From Siphonodentalium dalli (taxonomy: Eukaryota > Mollusca > Scaphopoda > Gadilida > Siphonodentaliidae): 64,000 bases of DNA. Position 1 is the stretch's first letter; every line of letters begins with the position of its first letter. The notes under the pieces were generated by a model. It was not told the DNA's origin, did not search any database, and saw only the letters and a list, made by a program, of their open reading frames with translations. The position numbers were made by a program, and so were the translations under genes. The DNA is taken from the NCBI GenBank assembly GCA_032622095.1, contig CP136067.1:197990052-198054051 (forward strand), in the 5' to 3' direction. Shown piece by piece: positions 45,542-58,540 of this stretch.

Positions 45542-45805
45542 ATACACATTTTCATATGACGTTATGTTGAGATTATATGTGTGCGTCAGTATTACTGTCA
45601 ATATCAATCAGTTTGCATAGTGGCTACAGTTAACTTATGTTTGGCTCAATATAATGTCACTGACATCAAACACATTGCTATTACACGAATCTTCAATAGG
45701 TGAATACGATAACTTAGAACCATTACCCCATTTAACTTTCAAGTATATTATAAGTGTTTTGGGGGAGTTTGATTTCGCTGTACCCGAACCATAAATTTGG
45801 ATTGT

Positions 45806-46188
45806 ACAACAGAAGGGCCCTGTGCCAATGCATTCTCTTATATATGCGAGTCGACCATAGGTCGCCTCGCATATATAAGAGAATGCATTGGCTTAACACA
45901 TTAAAAATTATAAAATTGTTAAAGAATGTAAGAAAAAATGGTAAAAAGTGTTAAAAAGATTTTTTTTTAGGCCAATGCATTCTCTTATATATGCGATGCG
46001 ACCTATGGTCGACTCGCATATATAAGAGAATGCATTGGCACAGGGCATAACTGTAACCATCACAATGTGGTTAATGAGCCGGTTCCAATGATATCCATAT
46101 TTGTATGGTTCTATTGAGACAGACCGAAGATATTTTAGGCTGTTGAAGCTTTATTTGGCCGGTTTTGGCCGGTTTGTTGGGTAAAGGG
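45806..46188 (+). mobile_element. piggyBac-like MITE, copy 6, left end lost
   Basis: The right TIR and TTAA (46189-46192) are intact and both hairpins are present. The left TIR is missing: homology begins at CAACAGAA, followed by GGGCCCTG, without TTAACCCTTTACC. The left end was therefore truncated or overwritten after insertion. Confidence 0.82.
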
Positions 46189-46192
46189 TTAA

Positions 46193-46572
46193 AGTGATGT
46201 GATATATACACAATGTGCTTTTGTATGTGTATATGGGGCTTATGATTCACAACCGCTACTGTGTAATTTGGCGTGTTTCAGATCTGAATTGGCAATTGAC
46301 CTAAGAGGGAGATAAAGTGGCAACATTTAAATGGGGGATTATGTGTGTTAATTTTCAGGACAAGATTACTCAATATTTACAAACCGTAGAAGAATGTTTC
46401 ATTTCTTGTTGGAATGTTTGAGTCTATAACTAGTGACAACGCGAAGCAGATTTTTCATTTTATTTTTTGTTTTGTGACATAGGATGGAAATATTTTAAAC
46501 AATGATTTACTGGTGACCTACCTTTTAATAAATGTCTAATACAATCCAACCTGGGAGGAATATCAAAATTCC
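46193..46572. other. No gene seen
   Basis: Unassigned AT-rich sequence between a piggyBac-like MITE and a family Z fragment. Confidence 0.4.
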
Positions 46573-46862
46573 GCTTCGCATTTATAATTTCACCCATACA
46601 GAGCCCCAGACAAACATGAGCAGACGACACTCTTCTTTATGCTTCTATATATGTGTGGGGCTCCCTGCAGGGTAATGGATGTTTTTTTATTTTATGTCCT
46701 AAAAATTGTAAGAAACATTTATTTAAAAAAAATTATAAAAAATTGTTAGGCCAATGCATTCTCTTATATATGCGAGGCGACCTATGGTCGACTCGCATAT
46801 ATAAGAGAATGCATTGGCAGAGGGTAAAAAAATCCAGAATTACGACTGGATTTGATATGGCT
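46573..46862 (+). mobile_element. Family Z MITE, fragment 3
   Basis: Contains the reversed centre (GAGCCCC to CCTGCAGGGTAATGGATG), the second-arm spacer (TTTATGTCCTAAAAATTGTA), one hairpin (about 46749-46818) and the end GACTGGATTTGATATGGC, where homology stops before GGGTCAC. The left arm hairpin is absent. Confidence 0.65.
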
Positions 46863-47357
46863 TCGCTAGATAAATATTCAAAGTTTCCAAAAAGGTATGA
46901 CACGATCACCTTTTTTTTCTTAACATTAACTGAATTCCACATTTAAATGTTGCCACTTCACTTCCCTCTTGATAACTATATCATACATTGTGTTTGAATC
47001 ACCATCAATGGGTGCGGACACATGTACCGCAGGAGCTATGGCATAGTAGGTGTGACAATTTATTATGGTGGAGTTTGGTGACAATTGGTCGTCATAATTA
47101 ATATTCCATAGCTAGCCATTTCGCCCGCTGCATATTCGTACAATAAGTCTTCCAACGTTCGTTATAATCGTTTTTTCTTGTTTTGGTCCTTGTATATAGA
47201 GATCGCTTTGTTTATTCCAGATACTTTCTCTCAGCTGCATTTCCTCCAACAGTTCCGACACAGCTTCCTTCGGCCCACATGATAATGTTGGTGGAATTAT
47301 GCGTATAAACTAAATGTAGCCAAATAAAACAAACGCAAATTTGGTGAACTGTCATAA
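46863..47357. other. No gene seen
   Basis: Unassigned AT-rich flank. Confidence 0.4.
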
Positions 47358-48071
47358 GGTCAATCCACACCGGACGCGAGCGAGCGATTATAACGGCCGT
47401 TTTCTGTCGTCCGTAACAGTTCAAAGCGCGCGATTTTTATATTCACACCGAACGCGACTAGATCGCTTCATCGCGCGCGATGGTTTGAGTAGATAATCTA
47501 TTGAATGCATCATTTACAGGCAAGTCAGAATTTGGTAAACATATACATTTAAGAGTTTTTCAAACCTATTTAATTGTCAAATATACTATGTCAAGTGGAA
47601 TGGTGCACGGGCTTCCTATATTATCATAGCAATTGCGTTTAACTGAATTTAATTCTATAATTCGAGTGTTTTTATCGGGGGGGGGTGGGTGGCGGATGCA
47701 AATTGTGGGCAAAGTGACTTCACAAGCTTGGAATGGATTGGGCCCAAAAAATTATCAGACGACCCTGTTATTATTCGATCTCTTGCCAGCCAGTTTCTCT
47801 TCTCCTCCATCACCTTTGTTATCGCGACGACGAATGAATGTATCGCCTTCAGATAGGATGATTAGGCCTATATAAATATTCTATTTGACAGCGACCCAAT
47901 TATCCCGCTGGTATTCCACAAAGCGATAAATCGACGAAGCATAAAATCACTGCTGTAATCGCGTCGTGGTCAGCGATTCAGTCGCTTGCAGTGTGAATAT
48001 AAAAAATCACGCGCGTAGAACGACATAAAACGGTGTTATAATGGCTCACTCGCGTCCGGTGTGGATTGACC
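47358..48071. mobile_element. GC-rich long-TIR element
   Basis: Starts GGTCAATCCACACCGGACGC and ends with its complement. Imperfect inverted similarity extends about 120 bp inward on both sides (TTATAAC, CCGTTTT, TATTCACAC, CGCGCGAT). The interior carries a poly-G tract at about 47678. No transposase frame. Superfamily not determined, and flanking bases do not give a clear target duplication. Confidence 0.7.
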
Positions 48072-49589
48072 TTTAATACGCATGAAATTAATGTAAGTAG
48101 ATAAACATGTATTGAGATCATATCAACAAAACGTACTACGTGTATATGTGAGTGAATGAGGGATTGCCAGGGTCAAACAATTCTTGACGATCGATCGTGC
48201 AATTATATATATCGTAGAGAATACAATGTAGCACAGCGTAATGAGTAGAGATCAACCTTGGTGAAATTTACGCAATGGGTCAATTGGTACAGTCATTGTA
48301 CGGAAACTCAGCGAGCAACATGGCTAGCTATGGCACATAATTATGACTACCAATTGTCACCAAACTGCACCATAATAAATGGTCACACATACTACGCCAT
48401 CGCTAATGTCGTGCGTGTGTCTGCAGCCAATAACGAGAGACTGGTGTTCGACTGTTAGTGCTGTCCTTCTAAATCGTCGATTTTTTATGAATATGTGATT
48501 AGAAATTTCTCCATCAAGCAATTAATGCTTATTTAATTATCGTATATTTATTTCTCTATTTGTCGCGAGATAGGATGAGCCAATCACATGTATGTCAGGA
48601 TATACGTATTGATAGTCGCGGGCGAATGAGTGAATATAATAACTGAAACAAAAATAAAAGTGGTAAATATAGCAGCAGTTGAATATGTATAACACAGAAA
48701 GAGGTTATTACGTAGAGTATTGTTAGATTTCAGAGAGAGATTTACTGGAATATACAATTAACTGGTTAAAATAATGTGAAACGATCCAGTAGGGTGATCA
48801 AATAGAAATTGAGAATAAACTTGTTCAAAGTAGGAATTTTTACGAATATTAATCCAAATTGACAACACACACCGTCATTCTTATATATTAATTAAATGCA
48901 ATGACTCTCGATGGCGAAATAATTTGTGACAGTTTATTGCCTACAGTTGGGTCCCGAATCGAGATGTAAATATTTAAAATTCAGCGTAGTTCAGATAAGT
49001 TTTCTATGGAGTGGTATGGTCGATTTCTTTGAAATTGTCCACGATGTTAGTAGAATTCTACATTCCTCCAAGTTGTCCTCCACTTAGTTGGGTTTTACCA
49101 GGCCCGACCATCTTGTGTATTATGCCACGTAATCATCGAAACCAATTGCTTACTCTCTGTGTATAATATTGAAATTTAATGAATATGATATTGATGTACA
49201 CCTGTAAACATCTAGCCGCGTCCTGTTAGAGGTTTGGTTTGGGCAGTATAGTGAAGTGAAAAATTTTAGAAATGTAAATGCCGAAATTATTAATATCCAA
49301 CTCAAACTTTCAGGTATTGCTATTGGTAATTTTAAAGATATTTAAACATGTTTAAAGGTTTGTTTGAGTTCATAGACAATCTATGAAGTGAGTGTCTCGC
49401 CAAAACCATGGTCATTGTCAGTTTTGAGATCTGTTTGTCGAATCTACATATTGGTGTATAATCATTCGGATTTGATTTTGTATTATATATTATATATATA
49501 AGTTTCAACATCGCGAATCAAAATTCCGTTTGCACAATATACAATAAAATAAGTTTTTCATTTTCTTTGTGCGTTCACCGTGTCCATGT
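48072..49589. other. No gene seen
   Basis: About 1.5 kb of AT-rich sequence. A 66-codon frame at 48258-48458 has no recognisable motif and is probably chance. Confidence 0.45.
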
Positions 49590-50306
49590 ATACAGGACCG
49601 TGGCGATTGGGGGGGAATTGTCTCATCCCAACTTATATTCAAAATATTCAATACCTGGAAATTTCATACCTGAAACGACATTAGTTGGAAATTTGACATC
49701 AACAATATGTTGAAATTGTTCTCGTATATTGATTTTCCGACAATTTATTAGTGGTGATTTTTTTTTTTAACAAAATTTTCTTATTTTTTTGGTCAAATTA
49801 TTGGACTGAAATGGCCATCAGTTGGAACTGATCCAGCATTGGAGGTGTGTCAAGTTTGGACAATGTCCAACAATTAATTCGAAATCTTGAGGCAAGTCTG
49901 GATGCTAGGATTTTGCAATTTTCAGGGTTCAGATTTCAAAATGTTCTCGCACCTGGCCATAACCATGGTCGGTCGATAATATTATGTCTTGGTCCCGCCC
50001 CCGTTGTCAGTTAAACAGCTATCTAATTTAACTGAATCAAATCCGGGTTCAAGTTGCTTGACGTCATACCACTAAGCATGTTAGGATTATGATTTCCAGG
50101 TTTAGACACAGGTTAAGATCTAAAGGAAATCTGTCAATACGGGGCCGCCTGGAGGATTACTGTGAGTGAAAAGTTAAATTAAAACCCAACGTGATGCGTA
50201 CATGGATTTACGCGAGCTTGTGAATTTTGTGAGATTCAAGGTTTGGTGCAGTTGGAAATTCCAAAGATGAACAGTCCCACATCTCCAAATCTCTAGACCC
50301 GTCCCT
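49590..50306. mobile_element. Probable diverged copy of the CAGGGACGT family
   Basis: Bounded by ACAGGACCGTGGCG on the left and GACCCGTCCCT on the right, with the same internal style (G-rich tract near the left end, repeated TTGGAAATTT-like phrases) as 54873-55631. Boundaries are approximate. Confidence 0.4.
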
Positions 50307-51195
50307 ATGTATATATGTCAACGGCGCACTCAGATTTAGATTATTGAACTAATTGTCCATTAAGTTTGAATCCATTGAAACGTGCCATCCCATTTATTCT
50401 AGATATATGATCATACATGTACATGAACACACATATATAATTCCCTCGAACAAATGTACCATGCACAAGCAGAGTATGTGTACCATCATTAGTTAGTATT
50501 TATAATAATAGCTTGTACTCAAGGTGCGTGAACACCGATGGACAGCTGATAATATCCAATCAAACTGACACACTGACCCATATTCACAGGCGAAAAGCGG
50601 ACTGGTCTATCAGTGCTAACACAACAATATAGCTCGAGTTAATTGTTGAAAGGCAATCATCCGTGACGGCATGACACCAGATAAAGATCTAACTTAAATG
50701 CAGAGCGAATTAGAATCTATACGACAACAAGTTGCTTGTATTTAATAATTTAATCCAGAAAATGAAAACCGAATAGCTGCATAACCGGATATATATAATT
50801 CTTACCCGGCGAAGTATAAACACTCTATTGTTATCGCTAACCGGCTAAAGCGAATATGATCTTATCCGGCTAATGTATAAACACCCCACCCCCTTAGTGC
50901 ATATCCATAGTACTTTTGTGACATACGTTAGAAGTTACAGGCACCTGTGTATCAACATGGTTAATATCGCCATAATAGCCAATGATATACCTGAGCCGTT
51001 GTATCCCACTCGCGATTAATCGATTTATGTCTCGTCGCCGAGGCTAAAATGCTTAAACAAGCCGATGACTCGCACTGTGGTTATATTGATTACGGGTACG
51101 TTAATAGCGAGTTTGCGATAATATAATGAACAAGAAAACTAAGATGCATGCATCAGGTCGGCCGTGAACTATCTACCATATAATTGTTGTAGCTA
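50307..51195. other. No gene seen
   Basis: AT-rich. Around 50795-50890 the phrase CCGGC plus AAGTATAAACAC recurs two to three times as a loose short repeat. Confidence 0.4.
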
Positions 51196-51858
51196 TCGAT
51201 TATACATTTTGGAACACCTGTCCGTATGTATGTGTGTATGCATGAATGCATGTGTGTATGTGTTATAGACTCTAACACTGCTCGACTGATCCGACTCGGA
51301 TTTGGTATTTAACGTGTCAACTTGACCTCGCTCATAGGCATGTTTCTGGACCTTGACCGATCCGACTAAAAAATTGTGTGTAGTACTACTTCGATCCCGG
51401 GAGCAATATGGGCGGGTCCAATTTCACGTGGGACCATGTTCTCGAACGTGCTGATGTAGGCATGTTTCTGGACTATTTGGGCGGGTCAAATCTTGATCCC
51501 GACCTGACTTTGACATTCAAAAAGATCAATTCAAGGTCAAATCTGGTAAAACGGAAGTATTTCAACGAAATATAATACCTACTGTTACTTTTGTCCCATG
51601 AGTGTTTCGGGTGGGTCAAATTATGACCCTGACCTGATCTTGACATTCAAAATTGTCAATTCAAGGTCAAATCGGGTAAAGCCGGGCGGATTTCGACGGG
51701 TATTTTTGTCGTGACTTTTGTCCGGGGGGTGTTTTGGACGGGTCAAATCGTGACCCGACATGACGTTCACCTTTAAAATGGTCAATTCAAGGTTAAATCG
51801 CGCAATTCTCCGAAAATCAGAGGGGAACATCCCGGACGAAGTAGGGTCCACCAGCTAC
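51196..51858 (+). mobile_element. Helitron-like element, second copy
   Basis: Homologous to 942-1980. The 5' end TCGATTATACATTTTGG follows an A (51195). A TATGTGTG-type microsatellite lies near the 5' end. The 3' hairpin CCCGGAC-GAA-GTAGGG is at 51831-51846, and the end is CTAC (one change from CTAG) followed by T. Internal phrases such as TTCAAGGTCAAATCGGGTAA are shared. Confidence 0.65.
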
Positions 51859-53416
51859 TATTATATATTTCTAGATTTAGTTACAAACTAAATACCTGTA
51901 TATTGTACAAAGAAATGTTTGACAAATATATCTGTATCAATATTACCATACGGGTCATTAAAATAGATACGACGAAACAAATTTTGAAGGGTGCATGGTA
52001 TCAGGTAAATTTTTATATTTCAAATGATGACAGGAATGCGGAAAGTTGAAGTACCTACGTAATACTGACTATCCGAATGAAGAGATATACATGTATATAA
52101 AAACCAAAATAGAAGATGACTGCTGGCGACAATGTTTTCCAAAAAAATTCAAAGCATTCGATAGCTCCCATCTAGTTGTCAGCCCGAAGATCGATATAAA
52201 GTGTGGTGACTATCAGATGAGGGATATGACTGTACAGTTGCTAAACAATTAAGTCACGCAAAAGAGGATCAAACAGTAAGATACCAAATTGCTGCCTGTG
52301 GTAATGTTTTTTAACGAAATTCGGGAAAATTAGATTACTCTCACCCTGGTTATCCAGAAGATCATTGTGGAATCTGGTGACGATCGGACAAGGGGTGTCG
52401 TCTGTAGGATCAACCAAATTATTTAGCCATAAAAATAGTAAAATTCCAGATCACCGCTGGCAGTGATGTCTTCACAAGGGCAGCTTGAGAACAAAACATG
52501 GCTCACATCTAGCGGTGACCCAAACTATCCACGTGAGAAAAAGTTCTCCAATAAAAGCTGGCTGCAGGGTGCGCCAATTGATTCAAATTCGAAATTTAAC
52601 AGGGTGTACTGCTTGTGGCCATGTTTTCCCCGCATATTTGATAGACTTATGGACAAAACCACTGAATCCGTTGAATCAATATACATGTATACATGGATTA
52701 ATTTATATGCATTGTTATACACAGTACTGGTATATAAAGGTACTGAAAATAACAATATTACTAGTATACACAAAATAAACCATATATCATGGCTATGGGT
52801 TCTAATATCCGAATATGACAGCTGATAACTTGGTGTGAATTGAAGAGTGGTGGTGTCTCAAGCATATCTAACCCTCCACGTTAGAAACATGCCATTAAAT
52901 GTCATAAGTATAATCTAGCTTGAGGACAGAAGTTATCCATAAAACCCCCCTTAATTCAACCAGGTCCTCGCGCGATGCATGGTCGATCACATGATGATCT
53001 AGGGGGGGGATTAGAATTGTTGTATAAAAACAGCACTGCATGTAAATATAAAATAAAATAGTGCTACATCTTATTACAGATTATTGCCATATATAATCAG
53101 TGACTATACAGACAGTCTGACAAAATAAAGTTTCAGTGACACTCTATCCGAAGAGGGGAATAATTCCATCTGTTACAGTCAATGGAGCAATTATGAATCT
53201 GGAAAGGTGAAATTTCTAACTAATACTAGATATCAACATGACGCGATAACATATAACGTAAATGCAATATGGCCGCTGGCGACCATTTTTTCCTATAAAA
53301 TTAAAAAAATATTTGATAGCTCTCATCTGATAGATCAATATCAAGATAAATATGAAGTTTGGTGATGATCGGATGAGTGAAGTGGACTGTGCTAAACGGT
53401 TTAGTAATGCTTAAAC
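51859..53416. repeat. Dispersed repeat blocks, no gene
   Basis: Blocks of about 150 bp recur with divergence at 52106-52254, 52440-52640 and 53265-53400. They share CTGGCGAC, a TTTTCC run, GATAGCTC-CATCT and GGTGA-TATCAGATGAG-like text. A poly-G run lies near 53004. Open frames cross these repeats without a domain. Confidence 0.45.
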
Positions 53417-53709
53417 AGATTTTTACCTTAATATTTTTATGTTCACTTTATAAACTTCACTGAGTCATCTTTGTCATGTATTGAGTTTGATATCTTTTGT
53501 TAACAGTTTATAAATCATGTATGTCTCATGTTTGTTATTTTAATTTATGTGTTTATTATCATTAAATAAAGTTGCATTCCTTAAAAAGATTCTTACCTCA
53601 ATGTTTTTATGTTCACTTTATAAACTCCACTGAGTCATCTTTGTCATGTATTGAATTTGATATCTTTTGTTAACAGTTTATAAATTATGTATGTCTCGTG
53701 TTCGTTATT
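53417..53709 (+). repeat. Direct repeat, period 170 bp
   Basis: A block of about 123 bp starting AGATTTTTACCTTAATATTT (53417) recurs at 53587 with a few changes. The spacer includes ATTAAATAAAGTTGCATTCC. Confidence 0.85.
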
Positions 53710-54872
53710 ATATTATATACACTTTATAGTGTGTTTCAGAACGAAAACAAAATGAATAAAATCAACAAATTTGTAAATTTAAAAACAATTCAAACGTTGT
53801 TGTATTCCATGTCCCAGCCCGGACATATACACCAAATTTCAATAATATTCATTGAGAAACAACGGACCAAACGCCATATAACACCCCGTATGCATCTTTT
53901 ATTCCGAGTTGGCCTTTTATTCCGAGTTGGCACTCGCCGATTGGGGCGAGTTAGCCCTGAGGCGAGTACGCCGATTCCGACACCTTTTCTATTTGCAGCA
54001 GGTTAAGTTTACGCGTAATTTAATTCACAAAGTTCCCCAATTGGTATCGTAAATAGAGCGACCTTATTTGACAGAGAATGCCTCTGTTATTGATTATAAA
54101 GTTGCTATACATTAAAAACGACAATTCACATGCTCGTTCAAGCGCAGTAGTCTATTTTCCCCATGTTAAAGGACATCCACAAATACTAAATAACGCTAAC
54201 TTACTGCCGAATGTTTTACACGACAACTGTTAACATATTTGGGCTGAATTCATCTGACGCGGTATTATTCCTCAAAATAAACAACAAAACCATCGTTACT
54301 TGGAAATGTAGTTTGGGCTAACATTTACATAAATCCTCCTTATCATTATTCCGACACACACGTCAGATGAAAAACTCACATGAAGTAACCGGCCAAATTG
54401 GCCGAAATAATAATGACCAGTTTTATATAGCGATTAACCAATTACTTGTTCCAACACGCTCGGTACTCTATTGTTATCGTCCGACGGGAACGGGTAAATC
54501 GGTGAACATCGTCACGACCACTTGGGTACTTTCAATGCAGAACATAAAGCGGTAGCGACTTGGAACGGGTAGATGTGTCCCATTGACCGGTAACATTTTA
54601 CTGAGATTTTGTCATTCAAAGGTTCATTAATTCCATGAAATTCCAGTCAGCTATGCGTTAACCTATTTATTGCAAGATTTCATGGGCAAATGTCATTGAT
54701 AATGCTGTCATCTTAAGCCTTGTTTTATGTTCAAATTCTCGAGGTGGCTTCTAGCACTTAGATAAATACGGAAGGCCGATCTTTTCACTAACAACTTTGT
54801 TCACGGCATTAATGACAGGTTGTGGTTAATAGAGTGAGTAGATGGTGCGATAGACGCAGTTTCTACCAATTG
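53710..54872. other. No gene seen
   Basis: Unassigned. Around 53895-53960 short phrases GAGTTGGC and GCGAG repeat, without a clear array. Confidence 0.4.
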
Positions 54873-55631
54873 CAGGGACGTGGCTATTTATGGTCTCCGC
54901 GTTAGGAGGGGGTGTCCACCTTCGAATTTCTAACTACACCCCTTGCACCATATCAAATTCACAAGTTTACGCGTAATTCCATTTGCACCACCCCCGTTGG
55001 GCTTTGATTTTTCCCAACTTGTCCCTCACTAACGCCTGGGTGCTAGCATATTCTAAATGAACCAGTAGTCTTTTTTGTCAATAGTCGGGGGAGGGTCATA
55101 ATATACTGGGCCCACCCTGCAGTACAATAAAATGTGAACAATCCTAATATCCTAATATCTAGTGGTCTAACGTCATGCAAATTCACCCCGATTTTTTTTT
55201 TTTTTAAATTAAATATCAGTTTCTGACTGGCCATTGGAGAGGGACCGGACACACCGAATCGACCATGATTCGGCCCAGTGTGAGAAGTTGTTTTAATCTG
55301 AACATGAAACTTGCTAAATACTAGCATCCAGACTGGCATCAAGCTTTTCAATTGTTGGAAATTTTGAGACCTGAAAACCCCCAAAGGTTGGAAAATTTCC
55401 TGATAACCATTTCAGTCCATATTGTTTCAGTAATAATAGGAAAATATGCAAATGTTGATCCAAAAACTACAAAGTCTTCACTTTAAATTGTTGGAAAATC
55501 AAACTACCAGAACAATTTCACCTGTTGTTAGTGTGAAATTTTCAACAAATGTTGTGTCCGGTATATCCCATTTCCAACAGTGAAACATTTGACCAAAGTT
55601 GGGGGTGAGCCACCCTGTCGTCACGTCCCTG
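54873..55631. mobile_element. CAGGGACGTG-ended TIR element
   Basis: Left end CAGGGACGTGGC, right end the complement of CAGGGACGTGACG, 759 bp. The interior has text resembling fragments at 685-870, 2200-2340 and 10600-11230 (for example TTCTAACTACACCCC and CATTTGCACCACCCC), so the family is common here. No coding capacity. Confidence 0.55.
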
Positions 55632-56054
55632 TCTCAACCCTTTGTACAAGGGCATCAATATATCGTGGATTTATCCATGTATTGGCATTTGAATACAACC
55701 GTTTAGTTACTTTATCGTATGTAGATCGGAACTGATTTCTCATTTTAATATATATTTACCATCTGAACGGACATTGCGCATTTGAACCACAATACTGGTG
55801 TGCATTATAGTGGGGATAATATAGGTTGCCAAAGACACGAACTACCTATACATACTCTACAAAATCTAAGCATAATCAGAGGGAGTTTCAGCTGTTTTCT
55901 GTGTTTCGCACAGATGTGATTCAAACGCTCTTTATTCAATCCGTATAATAAACAGACTTAACGCGACAAAAATCCCAATTCTTGGGATAAATATTCCCTT
56001 TCCCCGACCCTTCGATCTGTTGAAAGATTCTAAACCAATGTGTACTTAATATTT
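55632..56054. other. No gene seen
   Basis: Unassigned sequence upstream of the perfect hairpin. Confidence 0.4.
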
Positions 56055-56201
56055 AAGAAATAAATACACGGTGTATCGGTGTGTATGGTCAAGTTGTACC
56101 ACAAAAAACTGATTGTAGGACGACGCGTAGCGGAGTCCTACAATCAGTTTTTTGTGGTACAACTTGACCATACACACCGATACACCGTGTATTTATTTCT
56201 T
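56055..56201. repeat. Perfect 67-bp-arm hairpin
   Basis: The arms 56055-56121 and 56135-56201 are exact complements (67 of 67) around a 13-nt loop, GACGCGTAGCGGA. The arms contain GTACCACAAAAAACTGATTG. Perfect pairing implies a young or conversion-maintained inverted duplication. Confidence 0.95.
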
Positions 56202-58013
56202 TTGTAATACGACTGAAAGTTTATGGTCACAATTCGACTGAATAGTCAACGAAATGCTGCGCTTTTTCGGACTCAGGTGAGAAAACATTTCGTGGTGTAA
56301 TTCGTATTGGGCGTACTCGATTTCTTTGCATGGAGTACTCTGATAATGTCTTGTCTTGTAATGAAATTCCCCCGTTGACTTTTCGAGGCACCTCTTCTAG
56401 AAATAATCGTTGTGATTGGCTAAAAAACGATGTGTTTTCAGCGGCGCCCGTGCGTTTCATTTAAATTGTACAGGAAATACGATTGGGTCATTTCTGTTTT
56501 GAACGTCGTTGGGACAACATGAATATGATCATCGACTATGGACCATTTTCCTTACACAAAGCGATCTAAATGATCTAGTTTACTAAACTAATCTTATTCC
56601 CCTTCTGTACTGGTGAACAAAGGCTTTCATTTTCAACTTGATTCCGAAATATCGAATATGGTCGAGATTCGAATCGACGAATGCACAGCCCGGCCCCATG
56701 GATTTATTTTGTCATTTAATATACTTATTAAGTAACTTTCTTTGGTCGTAACATATATCAATATACCATGACATCATTTGGACCATATTCATTGGCAACC
56801 AAACTGGTTTCAAGCGACAAATCGCTAGAAAATTCGCAAGATTGTCAAGATGTAGCAAAATTCAAAGGGATACGGGTGCGGATGTACTCCGTTGATGCCC
56901 CGTTTGTGCGGAGTTAGAAAAGACGGGAAAAGTCGCGTGCGGCGATCTGAATAAACCGATTTTTTTCGTGGTACAATTGGAAAAAGTAGAATTGTACCTC
57001 AAAACTGGAACGATATAGCCATGCTAACTCGGGCCACTGGCCAATCAGGACATGGCTTTTAAGCATAGTTAGGCAGGGTCGTATTACAAGACTAAATATT
57101 CCCCAACTAAAATAAGGGACAAATTCGGTCTCATATCTGACTAAAAGTACATGTAGGACATTATTAGACCCTGGGTCTAAAACAATACATTTTACACCGA
57201 ATATTGGTTGGAAACTTTAATTATAACGTAATTGTATATATGAGCTATCATAATCTATTTTCTAAGTATGAAAATTCCAACCGATTTATAGTCAACACTC
57301 GATCGGTCTATGACTTTTAGAATCCAAACGTTGAACATGTTACCAATGTGAGTGAAAGAAAATCACCAACCCCTTCCAACTGCCGCCTCGTCTTTGATGA
57401 AAGCAACTAATTATCCTGAGGCCATCTAATCTAAATCAAAATGATTCAACAATCCATAACGGTAAGTATAACAACGGCCATTAAGGTGAATGCGAATAAC
57501 AATATATTTATATCATAATGTATTTTTTGTTGCAGTTGGCTCACCATACATTACCAGTTGAAGTGATGAGTTATATCCGTAAAACAGTTTGCGATTACAA
57601 AACGTGTACCGGTACGGGTAGCTACCCGTACGCGTACCGGTACCCGTACATGATTGAAATCGCAAACTCGCTAGTACTGTATGCTAGCAAGTTTCTGTAA
57701 TATTGTTTAAATCATTTAACAGGTTGTTCTACTTTCTACACAATGTTCATGTCCGGTACTATGGTAGAGATGATAATGATGATAAAAATCCATTTAAATT
57801 TTTTGGATTTAAAATAAAGTGCAATTATTTCATCTTGGTCAGTTGAATCTCTTTTTCTCTTATCCTACTATATATATATATCTCTCTTTCTGAATAACAT
57901 TTACCACATCAACAAAATCTTCTGCGAAGCGCAAACTTAAAGGTCTGTAGACATGGAACGTAACTGGCTCATAATTGTTCTCTTTTGAGTTCGTATAAAA
58001 CATTCAGGAAAGC
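56202..58013. other. No gene; inverted TTGTAATACGAC pair and a cruciform
   Basis: TTTGTAATACGAC at about 56201 and GTCGTATTACAA at about 57068 form an inverted pair enclosing about 0.87 kb, so an element may be present. Near 56960 GTGGTACAATT resembles the arm of the preceding hairpin. At 57586-57668 AGTTTGCGATT and AATCGCAAACT enclose a very palindromic GTACC/GGTAC-rich core. No gene recognised. Confidence 0.4.
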
Positions 58014-58017
58014 TTAA

Positions 58018-58485
58018 AGGTACCCAATCCGATCAGACGGTCCCCATATCATCAAGATACAACAACAACAACAACAACAACATTTCTTCAAAATACACTT
58101 TAGTTACCAGAATCGAGTAACTGCAACAAAATAATTCTAACAACTGTCAACTATGGTATCAAATTTCCCAAAACGTGTTATTTATCAACATTTTGATCAA
58201 CGAAATATGGCCGTATTATCACTTGATTGTTCACGAAATTTGGCCGTATTACCACTTGTTTTTAGAGTTATCCATCTTCATCCGCAAATTGTGATTGAGA
58301 CCATCCGTTTGACGACGTGTTTCTGGGCCACTATTAATTGAAATAACATACTTCAAAAGTCGATATCTGATCACTCTCAGCTTTGATGGGTGGGTTCCTC
58401 GAAACGAATCAAATACTTTTGCCCCCCCCCCCAACCGAAGCCAAATCAATAGTAGTTTAGGAGCAGTATGTCGGATTGAGTACCT
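58018..58485 (-). mobile_element. TTAA-type MITE family Y, copy 2
   Basis: Inverted homologue of 16432-16868. TTAA at 58014-58017 precedes AGGTACCCAATCCGA; the far end is TCGGATTGAGTACCT with TCAA in place of TTAA. A (CAA)n microsatellite lies at about 58060-58082 and a poly-C run near 58422. Confidence 0.72.
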
Positions 58486-58540
58486 TCAAGAGAAATATTT
58501 TATCTGGAAGATATGCAAACAAAACAATGGGATCGTATGT

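Noticed and set aside
55043-55384. 113-codon minus-strand frame
   Set aside because: It lies entirely inside the CAGGGACGTG-ended non-coding element and has no recognisable motif.
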